From positions 46,210-110,209 of the forward strand of contig VRUJ01000008.1 of assembly GCA_019456165.1 (NCBI GenBank): a stretch of 64,000 nt of DNA, written 5' to 3'. This DNA is from Chloroflexota bacterium (GTDB lineage: Bacteria > Chloroflexota > Anaerolineae > Anaerolineales > UBA11579). Shown piece after piece: positions 52,338-61,326 of the stretch. Under the pieces are notes generated by a model. The model was not told the origin of the DNA, made no database searches, and saw only the letters and a program-made list of their open reading frames with translations. Position numbers and translations under genes: made by a program. Positions within the stretch are counted from its first letter, which is position 1. Each line of letters begins with the position of its first letter.

Positions 52338-53813
52338 TCACTCACTCAGCCGCATACGGCCATCTTCACCTTCTTGATAAAACATCGACCCTTGGGGGAT
52401 GCGAGTATCAATTTCCAAGCTTCGCGAATCCATAAACTCCCACAGGATCTGGAAGGGTTGTTTTCCAAACACCCATTTTTCGGCAGCAACCACGCCATGA
52501 CCCGGCAGAACGGTGAAGGCCACCTGTCGAGGATCCTCGGGGTTAAGGAGGCATTCAGCGCGCCCAAAAGCTGCTTTGATGCCCTCCACCTGGGATGCGG
52601 TGGCACAGGATACCAGGTAGTGATAGAAAGGAGCATCCAAAGGGATGTATTCTACAAGGTTGGGGGCGTAAGCACGCACTCCTCGATGACTGTGCAGTTT
52701 GGAGCGTATTACAGGAACTTGTTTTTCAATCCCCCATTCTGGTCCTAATTTGATCTGAGGCAGGGCATAATCCATGGCCATCATTTCAACGGCTTCGGAG
52801 GATGGGGGATCATTATGTTTACCCTCCACCTGGCGAATTAAGGCACCCAAGCCATCTGGGCGTACTCCTACTATTATAGCCAGCTCGTCCTCAGTTATGT
52901 TTTCTTTGTCAACAGGCCGGGCGCTGCCAGTAACAGTCGCGATCAAACTCTCAAATTCCGGGTCCCAAGTCGCAAAACAACCTTCACTATATTGTTCGGA
53001 GACGGCATCGGCAACCGCGGGGACGTGAACCAAATCTTGGATGCGGATCATATCAGTAAAGAAATTTCTCTTTCCGACTTCCCGGCCAGCAACACTCATA
53101 GTACTGGGTGTTTTTAACCTCTGCCACTGTGCATAGGTTAATGGTTCTCCTACCACTTGGTGCTGGGTGACCTCAACTGTGCTTTCAGTGGTGACGATAC
53201 GCTGCACGATATCTTCGTAAAATGCGTTTTCATCAACAGCATCGCTGTAGGGGTGCGCGCCAACCAAGTCAAAATGATAAACTCGCTCAGGATGTTCATC
53301 TCCTACGACCAGGAGGACGCGGATGCTTTTGGATTGAGCTTGTAGCAGGCGCATAAGAGACAGTATCGGCCCTCCGCGAGTACCTTGTTCGATCAGAACC
53401 CGGTGCGAAATCGGGGAGAGTCCAGGAAATAAGAAGTCTTCGGGGTTGGTATTTTCTTGAGAGAGTGCAGTCTCAAAATGAGCTGTGGCGTCGTCAAACT
53501 GCTGAGGTGTAATATGTATAAGCGTGTAAATCACCGGAAGACGATTTAGCTTATAGCTTCGCCTGGCTGTGAATAATACTGCTTTCCGCCAACTGATGGG
53601 TTCTCCATAAGGGGCTGTCGTGAGGATAATATCTGTCTCATTATCCGGGTCATCTTGGGTTTTATGGCCCATTTCCTGAAACTGGTTACGCAGGTTGGAT
53701 AACAATTCTTCCATCAATGGTGTGATAGGGCCAGGCACAAAAGAAACATTAATCTTCTGCAGCCAGGAGTGAATAGGTTTAGTAGTTGTCAGGGATTTGG
53801 GTTCAAGCTTCAT
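52338..53813 (-). CDS. Conserved hypothetical protein, 491 residues
   Basis: This soluble protein has no signal or membrane segment. It has Rossmann-like stretches (DIILTTAPYGEP near the N-terminus, IRVLLVVGDEHPE in the middle) and a C-terminal half with LAIIVGVRPDGLGALIRQVEG and VAFTVLPGHGVVAAEKWV. I cannot name a family. The start ATG 53813 follows GGAGATAAT; the in-frame TTG just before is rejected. It is divergent from surE with a 113-base gap. Confidence 0.7.
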   Translation of the reverse strand: MKLEPKSLTTTKPIHSWLQKINVSFVPGPITPLMEELLSNLRNQFQEMGHKTQDDPDNETDIILTTAPYGEPISWRKAVLFTARRSYKLNRLPVIYTLIHITPQQFDDATAHFETALSQENTNPEDFLFPGLSPISHRVLIEQGTRGGPILSLMRLLQAQSKSIRVLLVVGDEHPERVYHFDLVGAHPYSDAVDENAFYEDIVQRIVTTESTVEVTQHQVVGEPLTYAQWQRLKTPSTMSVAGREVGKRNFFTDMIRIQDLVHVPAVADAVSEQYSEGCFATWDPEFESLIATVTGSARPVDKENITEDELAIIVGVRPDGLGALIRQVEGKHNDPPSSEAVEMMAMDYALPQIKLGPEWGIEKQVPVIRSKLHSHRGVRAYAPNLVEYIPLDAPFYHYLVSCATASQVEGIKAAFGRAECLLNPEDPRQVAFTVLPGHGVVAAEKWVFGKQPFQILWEFMDSRSLEIDTRIPQGSMFYQEGEDGRMRLSE

Positions 53814-53926
53814 CAATTATCTCCTGCACAAATAATTATGCGTTTGCTGAGATATAATACTCTAAAGCAATCTAACACTCTCTTTATACCACAAACTCTA
53901 ATCAATGACTAATCTTATGAAAAATC

Positions 53927-54694
53927 ATGCATATTCTGGCAACCAATGACGATGGGGTTACCGCACGCGGTCTTTTGGCGCTAGTCCAAGAGATGCGCGA
54001 GGTGGGAGAGGTAACCGTAATTGCACCAGACCGCAACTGGTCGGCATCAGGGCATGTAAAAACACTGCACCGCCCTTTGCGCGTAAAGAAAGCACGTTTA
54101 GCAGATGATACCCCAGCTCTGGCCACAGACGGCGCGCCCTCTGATTGCGTAGCTTTGGCGCTGCTGGGTTTACTGCCTGAGAAGATTGATCTGGTGGTTT
54201 CGGGTATTAACCCCTTTGCCAATCTGGGCCATGATGTGACATATTCAGGCACCGTAACTGCGGCCATGGAAGCGGCTATAGGGAATTTGCCTGGGATTGC
54301 CATCTCGTTGGATGCTCCTGCCGATCCCCAGATCCACCGAGATTATGCTCCCGCAGCTCGAACCGCCAGACGGGTGGTGGAACGGGTAATAAAGCATGGG
54401 TTGCCTAAGAACACTCTTCTAAATGTGAACGTACCCTATTTGCCAGAGGAGGAAATTAAGGGAATACAGGTTACCAGACAAGGTTTGCGTGTTTACCGCG
54501 ATGAACTTGTCACCCGCGATGATCCTCACGGCCGCCCATATTACTGGATTGGGGGTGAGGTTCCGACTGGTGTGAATGAAAAAGGCACCGATTTCGGTGC
54601 TCTGAATGATGGCTATGTTTCCATCACACCTCTAGAATTAGATCTGACTGCCTATAAACTGCGTGAAGAAATGCTGTCGTGGAAGTTCGAATAA
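53927..54694 (+). CDS. surE: 5'/3'-nucleotidase SurE
   Basis: SurE dephosphorylates nucleoside monophosphates in stationary phase. The 255-residue protein has the metal site D8-D9 in ATNDDGV, the Ser in NWSASGH, and NPFANLGHDVTYSGTV with the conserved Asn. The length is typical. TATAAT lies near 53852, 70 bases upstream. It is followed by a tautomerase-like gene after 33 bases. Confidence 0.95.
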   Translation: MHILATNDDGVTARGLLALVQEMREVGEVTVIAPDRNWSASGHVKTLHRPLRVKKARLADDTPALATDGAPSDCVALALLGLLPEKIDLVVSGINPFANLGHDVTYSGTVTAAMEAAIGNLPGIAISLDAPADPQIHRDYAPAARTARRVVERVIKHGLPKNTLLNVNVPYLPEEEIKGIQVTRQGLRVYRDELVTRDDPHGRPYYWIGGEVPTGVNEKGTDFGALNDGYVSITPLELDLTAYKLREEMLSWKFE

Positions 54695-54727
54695 TCCTGG
54701 TTCACAGTGTTTGCAAAGGAATAAAAC

Positions 54728-55087
54728 ATGCCAATCCTTGAGGTTGAAATCATTTTACGTGTTAACGAAAAACTAAAAGCAGATCTCGCTGGAGATATAT
54801 CAAACGTGGCTGGAGGAATTTTTAACAGCCCAGACGGACATACATGGGTTAAGCTGCGTGAAATGCCCCGAGGATACTACGCAGAAAACGGTGGAGGCCC
54901 CCCTGAAGATATCTCACCAGTATTTGTGTCTGTTCTCAAACGCCAATTACCTGGCCTGGTAGAAATGCAAGCTGAAGCTGCTCGTCTGTCAGCAGAAATC
55001 TGGGTGGTTTGTAACCGCCCTAAGGAAAATGTTCACATTCTTTATCTCCCACCTGGCGCTGGTAGAATATTTTTTGGGGGGAGTTAG
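54728..55087 (+). CDS. Tautomerase superfamily-like protein
   Basis: This 119-residue protein starts MPILEVEIILR, so removal of Met would expose Pro1, the catalytic base of the 4-oxalocrotonate tautomerase superfamily. The 119-residue size suits a MIF-like, two-repeat fold: a second beta-alpha unit begins near residue 75 (RLSAEIWVVCNRPKENVHILYLPP). The substrate is unknown. AAGGAATA precedes the ATG. Its last four bases overlap the end of the convergent DUF3048 gene. Confidence 0.65.
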   Translation: MPILEVEIILRVNEKLKADLAGDISNVAGGIFNSPDGHTWVKLREMPRGYYAENGGGPPEDISPVFVSVLKRQLPGLVEMQAEAARLSAEIWVVCNRPKENVHILYLPPGAGRIFFGGS

Positions 55088-56451
55088 GGTTCTTGGGTAA
55101 CAGTTCTGTCGATTGGTTCATCTGGCACTTCAGGCGGCACAAACGTGAAGCGCCAATCGATGCCAGAAGATTCTAATGTTGATTCTTCGCTAATCACCTG
55201 GAACCAGGTGGTGCCTGGTTTTAGAGGGAAATACTCATCCACAGCGGACAATAAAGTAAGCGCCCCTCCACCTGGGGGACGGAACCAGATCACAGGAAAA
55301 ACGTAACCATCCCGGAAAACATAAGCAATACCGCTGCCCTCTAAGTGAATTTCATTGATCTCTGTAGTATTTGTTTTGACAAAATATTCATGAGGCGCTA
55401 TCAAAACCACCACATTATCGGCAGCTAACTGCTCCCCCGAGAGAGCATCTAGGTGCGGCGCGTAGCTCTCTAGCTCCGGGTCGCTAAAGCCAATTGTTTC
55501 TTGAAAGCGTAAGTAACGACCGCTATCGATTGAATAAACCCATTTGTTATAGATGAATAGGGAATAGCGTGTGAATACATTCAAGGCAATTTCGCCTGCG
55601 GGAGGTGCTTGATATGAAAAGTGCATTCCCGTCAGATCTGGCCGGTAGTTTCCATTACGTCGAGTGATGAACTCTGTAAGTGCAGACGTATTTGTAAAAA
55701 GGTTGTTATAACTGATAATATCTTCATCTCGGCAGAGATGCACTATAAGCCCGGGTTCACAAGCGATACCAAGTTCTCTATCAGTTAACACTACAAAGCT
55801 GTTAACTATATGCCTGCCCATATCCAGAAAGAAACCTAAGACGCGTGGGTCGGCACCTCCAAAAACGAAAATACCATCGTACATCCGGAAAATGTGTTCA
55901 TCGAAAAAACGTCCTGAGCGAACAGGCCCAACTCTCTCAGCATCCTGCCCATAAAACACAGCAATGAAACGAGAAATCCCCCTCTCAATGTAATATTCAT
56001 AAACAATGTCAGCTCGGGAAAGGCCGGACTGTGGGCGCACGGAGCGAGGATAGTTGGTGACCTTTATCACCATCGGGCGCCTGTTCAACAAAGACACATC
56101 CTCAACTGCCATTCCTGTAAGCGGGTTATACCCCTCTGGATATTCATCAGGCCCAAAGGTATAAGGGGTTGGTTCATTCAAGGTCAAAGGTACGACCATT
56201 GGCAGCATCGTACTACTGGGGGATGGAATTACAGTGGGGGATGGGAAGGTGGGCGCGGTTTCGGCGGGGTCGAGGGCAAAAGCGCCTGTCGATGTAGGGG
56301 TGATATCGGCTGCCAATACGCCAGATGATGGAGTTAATGTCTCCGAGGGTTGGAGCGATGTAGTAAAACCCTGCATATAATCAGCCAGGCCAAATGCTAT
56401 TAGGCTGAAGAATATAAGTAAGCTGATAAAGCCAATAATCCGTTTAGTCAT
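55084..56451 (-). CDS. DUF3048 domain protein 1
   Basis: This 455-residue exported protein has one N-terminal membrane segment (IIGFISLLIFFSLIAFGLAD), a Thr/Pro-rich linker to about 95 and two DUF3048-type domains (YerB-like). The motifs NPLTGMAVEDVSLLNRRPMV, RPQSGLSRADIVYEYY and VGPVRSGRF are very clear. It lacks a lipobox. A TTG at 56466 could extend it by five residues. DUF3048 proteins are found outside the cell in Firmicutes and Chloroflexota; the function is not known. The next gene is a paralogue. Confidence 0.9.
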   Translation of the reverse strand: MTKRIIGFISLLIFFSLIAFGLADYMQGFTTSLQPSETLTPSSGVLAADITPTSTGAFALDPAETAPTFPSPTVIPSPSSTMLPMVVPLTLNEPTPYTFGPDEYPEGYNPLTGMAVEDVSLLNRRPMVIKVTNYPRSVRPQSGLSRADIVYEYYIERGISRFIAVFYGQDAERVGPVRSGRFFDEHIFRMYDGIFVFGGADPRVLGFFLDMGRHIVNSFVVLTDRELGIACEPGLIVHLCRDEDIISYNNLFTNTSALTEFITRRNGNYRPDLTGMHFSYQAPPAGEIALNVFTRYSLFIYNKWVYSIDSGRYLRFQETIGFSDPELESYAPHLDALSGEQLAADNVVVLIAPHEYFVKTNTTEINEIHLEGSGIAYVFRDGYVFPVIWFRPPGGGALTLLSAVDEYFPLKPGTTWFQVISEESTLESSGIDWRFTFVPPEVPDEPIDRTVTQEP

Positions 56452-56515
56452 CGTTGTTACGTCCAAACTATAGCACAGCTTGGATTATGCGGGTCATCAT
56501 TAGAGGAGCGTTTTT

Positions 56516-57742
56516 TTATTGCTGAATAAGGAATTGAAACCGCCAAGCATTTTTTGAGCGTTCCAAAGCCGAAATATCACTAATAACTTGGAACCAAGTG
56601 GCGCCGGGTTTGAACTCATAGCGCGAACCATCTGAGTTTTCCAGGAATAGTACGTCACTATCAGTTGGCCGCACCCAGGAAACTTCGAACACTTGCCCAT
56701 CACGCAATGCAAATGCCTGTCCACTGCCTTCGAATTCCATATCTACAATCTCCACTGCAGGAGTGCTGCCAGTACTAGGTTGGTAATACCAAAAATAGTG
56801 CGGGATAACTAAAACCACGACGTTTTCAGCCCTTATCGTTTCTCCGGTCAGACGGTCAGTTAATAATTCATAGGCTTCTCCGCTGCCCGAAATATCCTCC
56901 TGAGTATCCTGAAATCGCAGATAAGTTCCCGTTACCGCATCAAACTCCCAATACAAGTAAGCGCTTAGGGAATAGCGGATGTAAACCCTCTCGAGGTTTT
57001 CCCCACCAGAGGGGATGCTATAGGAAAACATCATGCCGTCTAAATCTTGGCGCGAATTATCAACGCCCTGGTTGGAGAGGTAATTCCCTAACTGGGTGGT
57101 ATCGGCGACGAGGTAGTTCTGATTCTCAGGTTGGTAGCGGCATACAGGCTCTGGAGGACAATTGCCAGTCAACGTGAAAACCAGTCTGTCAGCGTACCCA
57201 TGGCTTAGTAGCTGCTCTAGGATACGGCTGTCTGCACTAGCGAAAGTAAAATTTGTCTTATAGAGTTCAATCAGATAATTATCGAACAAACGCGCTGATC
57301 GGATCGGACCCACCATTTCTGCCTCGTGGCCATAAAAAATTGCATGGAAACGCGGCAGGTCGTTATTGTGATAATACTCAAAGACAATATCCGCCAGCGA
57401 TAGACCCCATTGTGGGCGATTGGAGCGCGGATAATTGTTCACTTTGACGGCTACCGGGCGGCGTTCTAGTAAGGCTATATCCGCGACTTCCAACCCCGTC
57501 AACGGATTTATGTTTACCGGGAAATTATCGGGGCCAAAGTCGGGTAATAACTGCGCAGCGGCGGGATCTGGGAAAATGATTGTTGATTGTACAGCTGTGG
57601 AAGTCGCAATTTGGGTAGGATTCTTGTTTGCAGTCCCAGTAACTGTTGTGGAGGCGATTAATTCTTCGCTTACCGAGGTGCAGGCAGTTGAAAGAATAAT
57701 AATGCTTAAAATCAATAATGCTCGAAATTTCTTTATCAGCAT
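56516..57742 (-). CDS. DUF3048 domain lipoprotein 2
   Basis: This 408-residue lipoprotein (lipobox LSTAC at residue 17-21) is the paralogue of the next gene downstream, with the same motifs NPLTGLEVADIALLERRPVA, RPQWGLSLADIVFEYY and VGPIRSARL. Its linker is shorter. The two lie in tandem on the minus strand with a 64-base gap, an ancestral duplication. Both copies keep the full domain, so both may be active. Confidence 0.9.
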   Translation of the reverse strand: MLIKKFRALLILSIIILSTACTSVSEELIASTTVTGTANKNPTQIATSTAVQSTIIFPDPAAAQLLPDFGPDNFPVNINPLTGLEVADIALLERRPVAVKVNNYPRSNRPQWGLSLADIVFEYYHNNDLPRFHAIFYGHEAEMVGPIRSARLFDNYLIELYKTNFTFASADSRILEQLLSHGYADRLVFTLTGNCPPEPVCRYQPENQNYLVADTTQLGNYLSNQGVDNSRQDLDGMMFSYSIPSGGENLERVYIRYSLSAYLYWEFDAVTGTYLRFQDTQEDISGSGEAYELLTDRLTGETIRAENVVVLVIPHYFWYYQPSTGSTPAVEIVDMEFEGSGQAFALRDGQVFEVSWVRPTDSDVLFLENSDGSRYEFKPGATWFQVISDISALERSKNAWRFQFLIQQ

Positions 57743-58116
57743 AAAAATCCTTGTTGAGATTTTGAAATCTCAGAAAGTTATCATACCGCGCTTGGATTGG
57801 ACTGCCAATATCTGTTGGGTTTACCATTTCTCTTATTCAAATCTCTTTGCTCGATTTAAGTCGCTTTTGGCTAACCGGTACCTGGGATGGTTTCCATATT
57901 TTTATGGGTTGATGGATAAACTTATGCGACTCCACCTGATCACGGTGCATGATTAAGCGGATTTTGGGTATCCCCTGCAAGCGTTTAATGTTATTATTAA
58001 CTATGGGATTATTCTATATCCGATCTTGGTTCAATTATAAGTATTTTTTTATATTAGAATATATTTTACTCGAGCATTCGGCTAATCAATAATAACATTA
58101 TTCTAAGGAGAAAAAA
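57743..58116. other. Intergenic region with a long-range inverted repeat
   Basis: No reliable gene was found in 374 bases; a plus-strand frame across the end of the DUF3048 gene has no family resemblance. A perfect 12-base inverted repeat, AATGTTATTATT (57987-57998) and AATAATAACATT (58088-58099), spans 89 bases, with the second arm just before the ribosome site of the small gene at 58117. Confidence 0.55.
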
Positions 58117-58281
58117 ATGAATGATGAATACATTACTCAAGATGAGATAGAAAACGGCGGCCAACGCAAAACGATCATCATTGCAGTAGTTGCTCTAGTA
58201 TTAATTTGCTGCATTTGTGGAGTTGTAGCTGGCGGGTGGTTCGGTGGGGACTGGATTATGGAACAACTCGGATTTAATTAG
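58117..58281 (+). CDS. 54-residue single-pass membrane peptide
   Basis: This short gene starts at ATG 58117 after AAGGAG at 58105-58110. The product has an acidic N-terminus (MNDEYITQDEIEN), a basic QRK, one membrane segment (about 20-42: IIIAVVALVLICCICGVVAGG) and a short tail ending in GFN. The Cys-rich centre (ICCIC) is notable. It is too short for usual gene cut-offs. The function is unknown, but the ribosome site and topology support a real gene. Confidence 0.65.
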   Translation: MNDEYITQDEIENGGQRKTIIIAVVALVLICCICGVVAGGWFGGDWIMEQLGFN

Positions 58282-58352
58282 TATTTACGGGCAGGTTAAA
58301 CTAACTTCAGTTGATAGGGGCGCTTGGCTTGATAATATTTTTTAGTAATCAA

Positions 58353-58396
58353 CAAAAGTTGTTTTGCTGATATTTTGTTTAAGCAAACAACTTTTG
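58353..58396. terminator. Hairpin overlapping the end of the DUF402 gene
   Basis: CAAAAGTTGTTTTGC pairs with GCAAACAACTTTTG (one bulged T) around a 15-base loop. One arm is the last codons of the DUF402 gene on the minus strand. It lies between convergent genes and probably serves both as terminator. Confidence 0.55.
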
Positions 58397-58819
58397 TACT
58401 TCTTTCAAACTCTCCAGGGCTTTAGCCCGCACATCTTCAGATATGGGTAATATATCAAACTCTTCCTCATCCAGCACTAATTGCTGCCCGTCGGGATAAA
58501 CCAGCAGGTCTAACGCCAGGTTTCGCCAGGAAATCCTATCCGCTTCAAATACCGCCGGGTAAGTGACATTGCAGTACCAACCCTTCAGGTGGTCATCCTC
58601 ACGGTCGTGAATCTCGAAGATGTTGTACCAGCGATCGTTATAAAAAGTTTCCACAAAATGGTCTCCCTTCCCAAGAAGGATGCCGTGGAAGTGCAGGTCG
58701 GGGTGGTTGAAATTGGCTTCTAGCACCAGCTTAGTTTTGTTTCTCTGCAGCGCCCGGCCGTTGTAGCGCCAAGTTTCAATACCTGCATGGTCTTGCTTGA
58801 TGATCGTAATCTGGCTCAT
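58379..58819 (-). CDS. DUF402 domain protein
   Basis: This 146-residue protein is of the DUF402 (FAU-1/YgaC-like) family, members of which hydrolyse nucleoside tri- or diphosphates or act on RNA. Motifs: KGDHFVETFYNDRWYNIFEIHD, KGWYCNVTYPA, and DLALDLLVYPDG-like LALDLLVYPDGQ with EFD. Start ATG 58819 is chosen because TATACT lies 8 bases upstream; the in-frame extension to 58888 would cross the promoter. The mRNA is probably leaderless. Confidence 0.85.
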   Translation of the reverse strand: MSQITIIKQDHAGIETWRYNGRALQRNKTKLVLEANFNHPDLHFHGILLGKGDHFVETFYNDRWYNIFEIHDREDDHLKGWYCNVTYPAVFEADRISWRNLALDLLVYPDGQQLVLDEEEFDILPISEDVRAKALESLKEVQKLFA

Positions 58820-59046
58820 GGGAAACAAGTATAATTGATAACATGCGTAGACTGATTTTAACCAAATGAATCCAATAGGAAATTCCACAAGACCTGTGAA
58901 CTGAACCCTGGCTTCCTAGCACATTAACCGAATTGCTTTCAGCCCTTTATATGCTGATTATATTAAGGTTTTTAAAAGGATTTTGTTTCGAGTTTCTTGG
59001 GTTTTTAATAACCTAAGTTGAATGGTTGAGGTTTTGCTCCAAGGAA

Positions 59047-61326
59047 CTATTCCGCCTCCCCGCTGGGAAGTATTATCGTGAAGGTGCTGCCTTTGCCCAC
59101 CTCGCTTTCTATTTCGATCTCTCCACCATTGGCTTCAACTAGCCGTTTTGAGAGCGCCAAACCCAAACCGATGCCGCGCGCCTTGGTGGTGAATAACGGT
59201 TCAAATATATTCGCAAGATTTTCTTCAGGGATGCCTGTGCCATTATCCGCGATCGACATATGCACGCGTTCCTGCTTCACCTGCACATCAATCGTTATCA
59301 CACCACCTTCGGGCATAGCGTGGTAAGCGTTGTCTAGAAGATTGTTGAGCACCTGCCCAATCTGTGATGGGTCTACATTTACATCGAGCGCTTTTGTTGT
59401 GATCTTATTATCTACTTTAACATTTTCAGGTGTACGGCCTTTCTCTAATACTTGAGAAACGATCTCATGAACTGCTATTTGCTGCTTTTCAGTTGGCTGC
59501 ATACGGCCAAGAGCAAGCAGGTCTGCAATGATCTTCGAGGCGATTTCCACCTCATCGGAAATGATTCCCAGATATTCTCGCGTGGTTTCATCCGCATCCG
59601 CCTTAATAGCTTGAAGATAGTACACCGCGTTTGCGATTCCGGTCAAGGGGTTGCGCAGTTCATGGCCGACTCCACCTGCCAATTCACCCAACACGGCCAA
59701 TCTCTCTTTGCGGATTAACTGCTCTTGCGTATCGCGCAGTTCTTGGGTGCGTTCCCCGACCATATCTTCAAGGCGCTCAGAATAATCGCGCAGCGCCTGC
59801 TCCGCGCGTCTTTCCTCGGTCTGGTCACGGAAGACCAAGACAACACCGGTTAAGCCTCCTTCAGTGTTGAAAATTGGCGCGGCGCTGTCAGCGATGGGCA
59901 TTTCTTGCCCGTCTTTGCTGGTCAATAATGTATCGTTCCCCATCCCGACAACTTTGCCTTCTCGAATAACCCGCGTGACCGGATTTTCGACTTTCTGGCG
60001 TGTCTTTTCGCCTATTATAGGGAAAACCTCCCCAAGAGACCGTCCAAGGGCTTCTGCCTGCGTCCACCCGGTTAATTCTTCAGCTATGGGGTTCAGACGA
60101 GTAATGCAACTCTCGACGTCAGTGGCGATTACGCCATCCCCAATACCGTTGAGGGTCGCGCTCAGGTTTTCTTCACTCTCCCGTAATGAATTTTCAGCCC
60201 GCTGGCGTTTTGCTGACATATCGTTAAAAGCACCCGCTAACAGGCCAAGCTCATCTCTAGCTGCCGTCTCTACCCGGTAAGCCAGGTTACCGCGGCCGAT
60301 CTCCTCAGCCCCTCGAACCAACTGGCGCACAGGCTCGGTGATAGAACGGGAAAATAATATGGCCATTAAGACTACAAATAAACTCACCCCTATACCGGCC
60401 CCCATCACTTCACGCCGCAGGGTTTCGATAGGCGCAAACGCTTCAGCTTGATCCACCTCTGTTAGGAGGCACAATTCCCATTCCGGGATCCAGCGGTAGA
60501 CCCCTATGACCGGCACCCCCCGGTAGTCATCGTATAATCCGGAACCCTCGATATGCGCCAGACATTCTTCCACACCTTCCGTATGGATTACTTTCTTCAG
60601 GGCATAGCCTGGTTCAAAACGACTATCTGTAACCCAGAAGTTGAAACTGTTTACCAGGTAAGTCTCTTCAGTTCGACTCAATCCAGTTCCTTGGGTCATG
60701 ATCTTTGACATCTCAGCAAGGTTAACTCTGCCTGCCAACACTGCTACCACGTTGCCCTCTTCATCCTTTACGGGGGTGCCGATGGTCATGGCCGCCGCTT
60801 CCAGTATCATCGAATAATACACATTCTGGACATAGCTGCCGCTCTGGCCCTCTACAAAGTAGGGCTGGCTTTCCTGGTACATCCCTTCTCGTTCCACTAC
60901 GGTTGAGACCAAGATCTGGCCATTGCTGGCCTGGAGGAGAAACAATTCCAGCCAATCTATTTCTATTTCGATTGAGGGAGTAAAATGATCCTCACGGATA
61001 CTAGTGCGGATTGCCAGGAGTTCTGGAGCATCAATTTCACCAAAAACCACGATGCCGGCATACGCTTGGATGGCCGGTTCTCTAGCCAGTTCTTCGAGGC
61101 TGTTTTCTTTATCCTCAATCCAACGATTGAATTCCGCCTCCTTGAGAATAGTGGTGGAAAGCAGGTGAGTTAGCGTGTTCTGCTCAATAGTATGCCGTTG
61201 GCTGTTGAAACTTAGAAAGCCGGTAAAAGCCAACGGAAGAATCGATAGCAGCAGGAATACAACAACCAGCCTGGCGCTCATTCTGTTAAAAATATTTAGG
61301 GAAATATTAGTAATCGGCTTCATCAT
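59047..61326 (-). CDS. Sensor histidine kinase (Cache-HAMP-PAS-HisKA-HATPase)
   Basis: This 759-residue membrane kinase has a first transmembrane helix (about 18-40), an extracytoplasmic Cache domain (about 45-300), a second helix (about 310-330), HAMP (330-385), one PAS domain (about 395-515), HisKA with the phosphorylated His near 555 (GHELRNP), and HATPase_c with G boxes DNGTGIPEENL and GIGLGLAL. It senses an external ligand. The start codon overlaps the stop of the binding-protein gene upstream (ATGATGA), so the two are translationally coupled. No response regulator is present in the window. Confidence 0.95.
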   Translation of the reverse strand: MMKPITNISLNIFNRMSARLVVVFLLLSILPLAFTGFLSFNSQRHTIEQNTLTHLLSTTILKEAEFNRWIEDKENSLEELAREPAIQAYAGIVVFGEIDAPELLAIRTSIREDHFTPSIEIEIDWLELFLLQASNGQILVSTVVEREGMYQESQPYFVEGQSGSYVQNVYYSMILEAAAMTIGTPVKDEEGNVVAVLAGRVNLAEMSKIMTQGTGLSRTEETYLVNSFNFWVTDSRFEPGYALKKVIHTEGVEECLAHIEGSGLYDDYRGVPVIGVYRWIPEWELCLLTEVDQAEAFAPIETLRREVMGAGIGVSLFVVLMAILFSRSITEPVRQLVRGAEEIGRGNLAYRVETAARDELGLLAGAFNDMSAKRQRAENSLRESEENLSATLNGIGDGVIATDVESCITRLNPIAEELTGWTQAEALGRSLGEVFPIIGEKTRQKVENPVTRVIREGKVVGMGNDTLLTSKDGQEMPIADSAAPIFNTEGGLTGVVLVFRDQTEERRAEQALRDYSERLEDMVGERTQELRDTQEQLIRKERLAVLGELAGGVGHELRNPLTGIANAVYYLQAIKADADETTREYLGIISDEVEIASKIIADLLALGRMQPTEKQQIAVHEIVSQVLEKGRTPENVKVDNKITTKALDVNVDPSQIGQVLNNLLDNAYHAMPEGGVITIDVQVKQERVHMSIADNGTGIPEENLANIFEPLFTTKARGIGLGLALSKRLVEANGGEIEIESEVGKGSTFTIILPSGEAE

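Noticed and set aside
57435..57956. A 173-codon plus-strand frame across the start of the DUF3048 gene.
   Set aside because: It is antisense to a clear DUF3048 coding region and has no family features.
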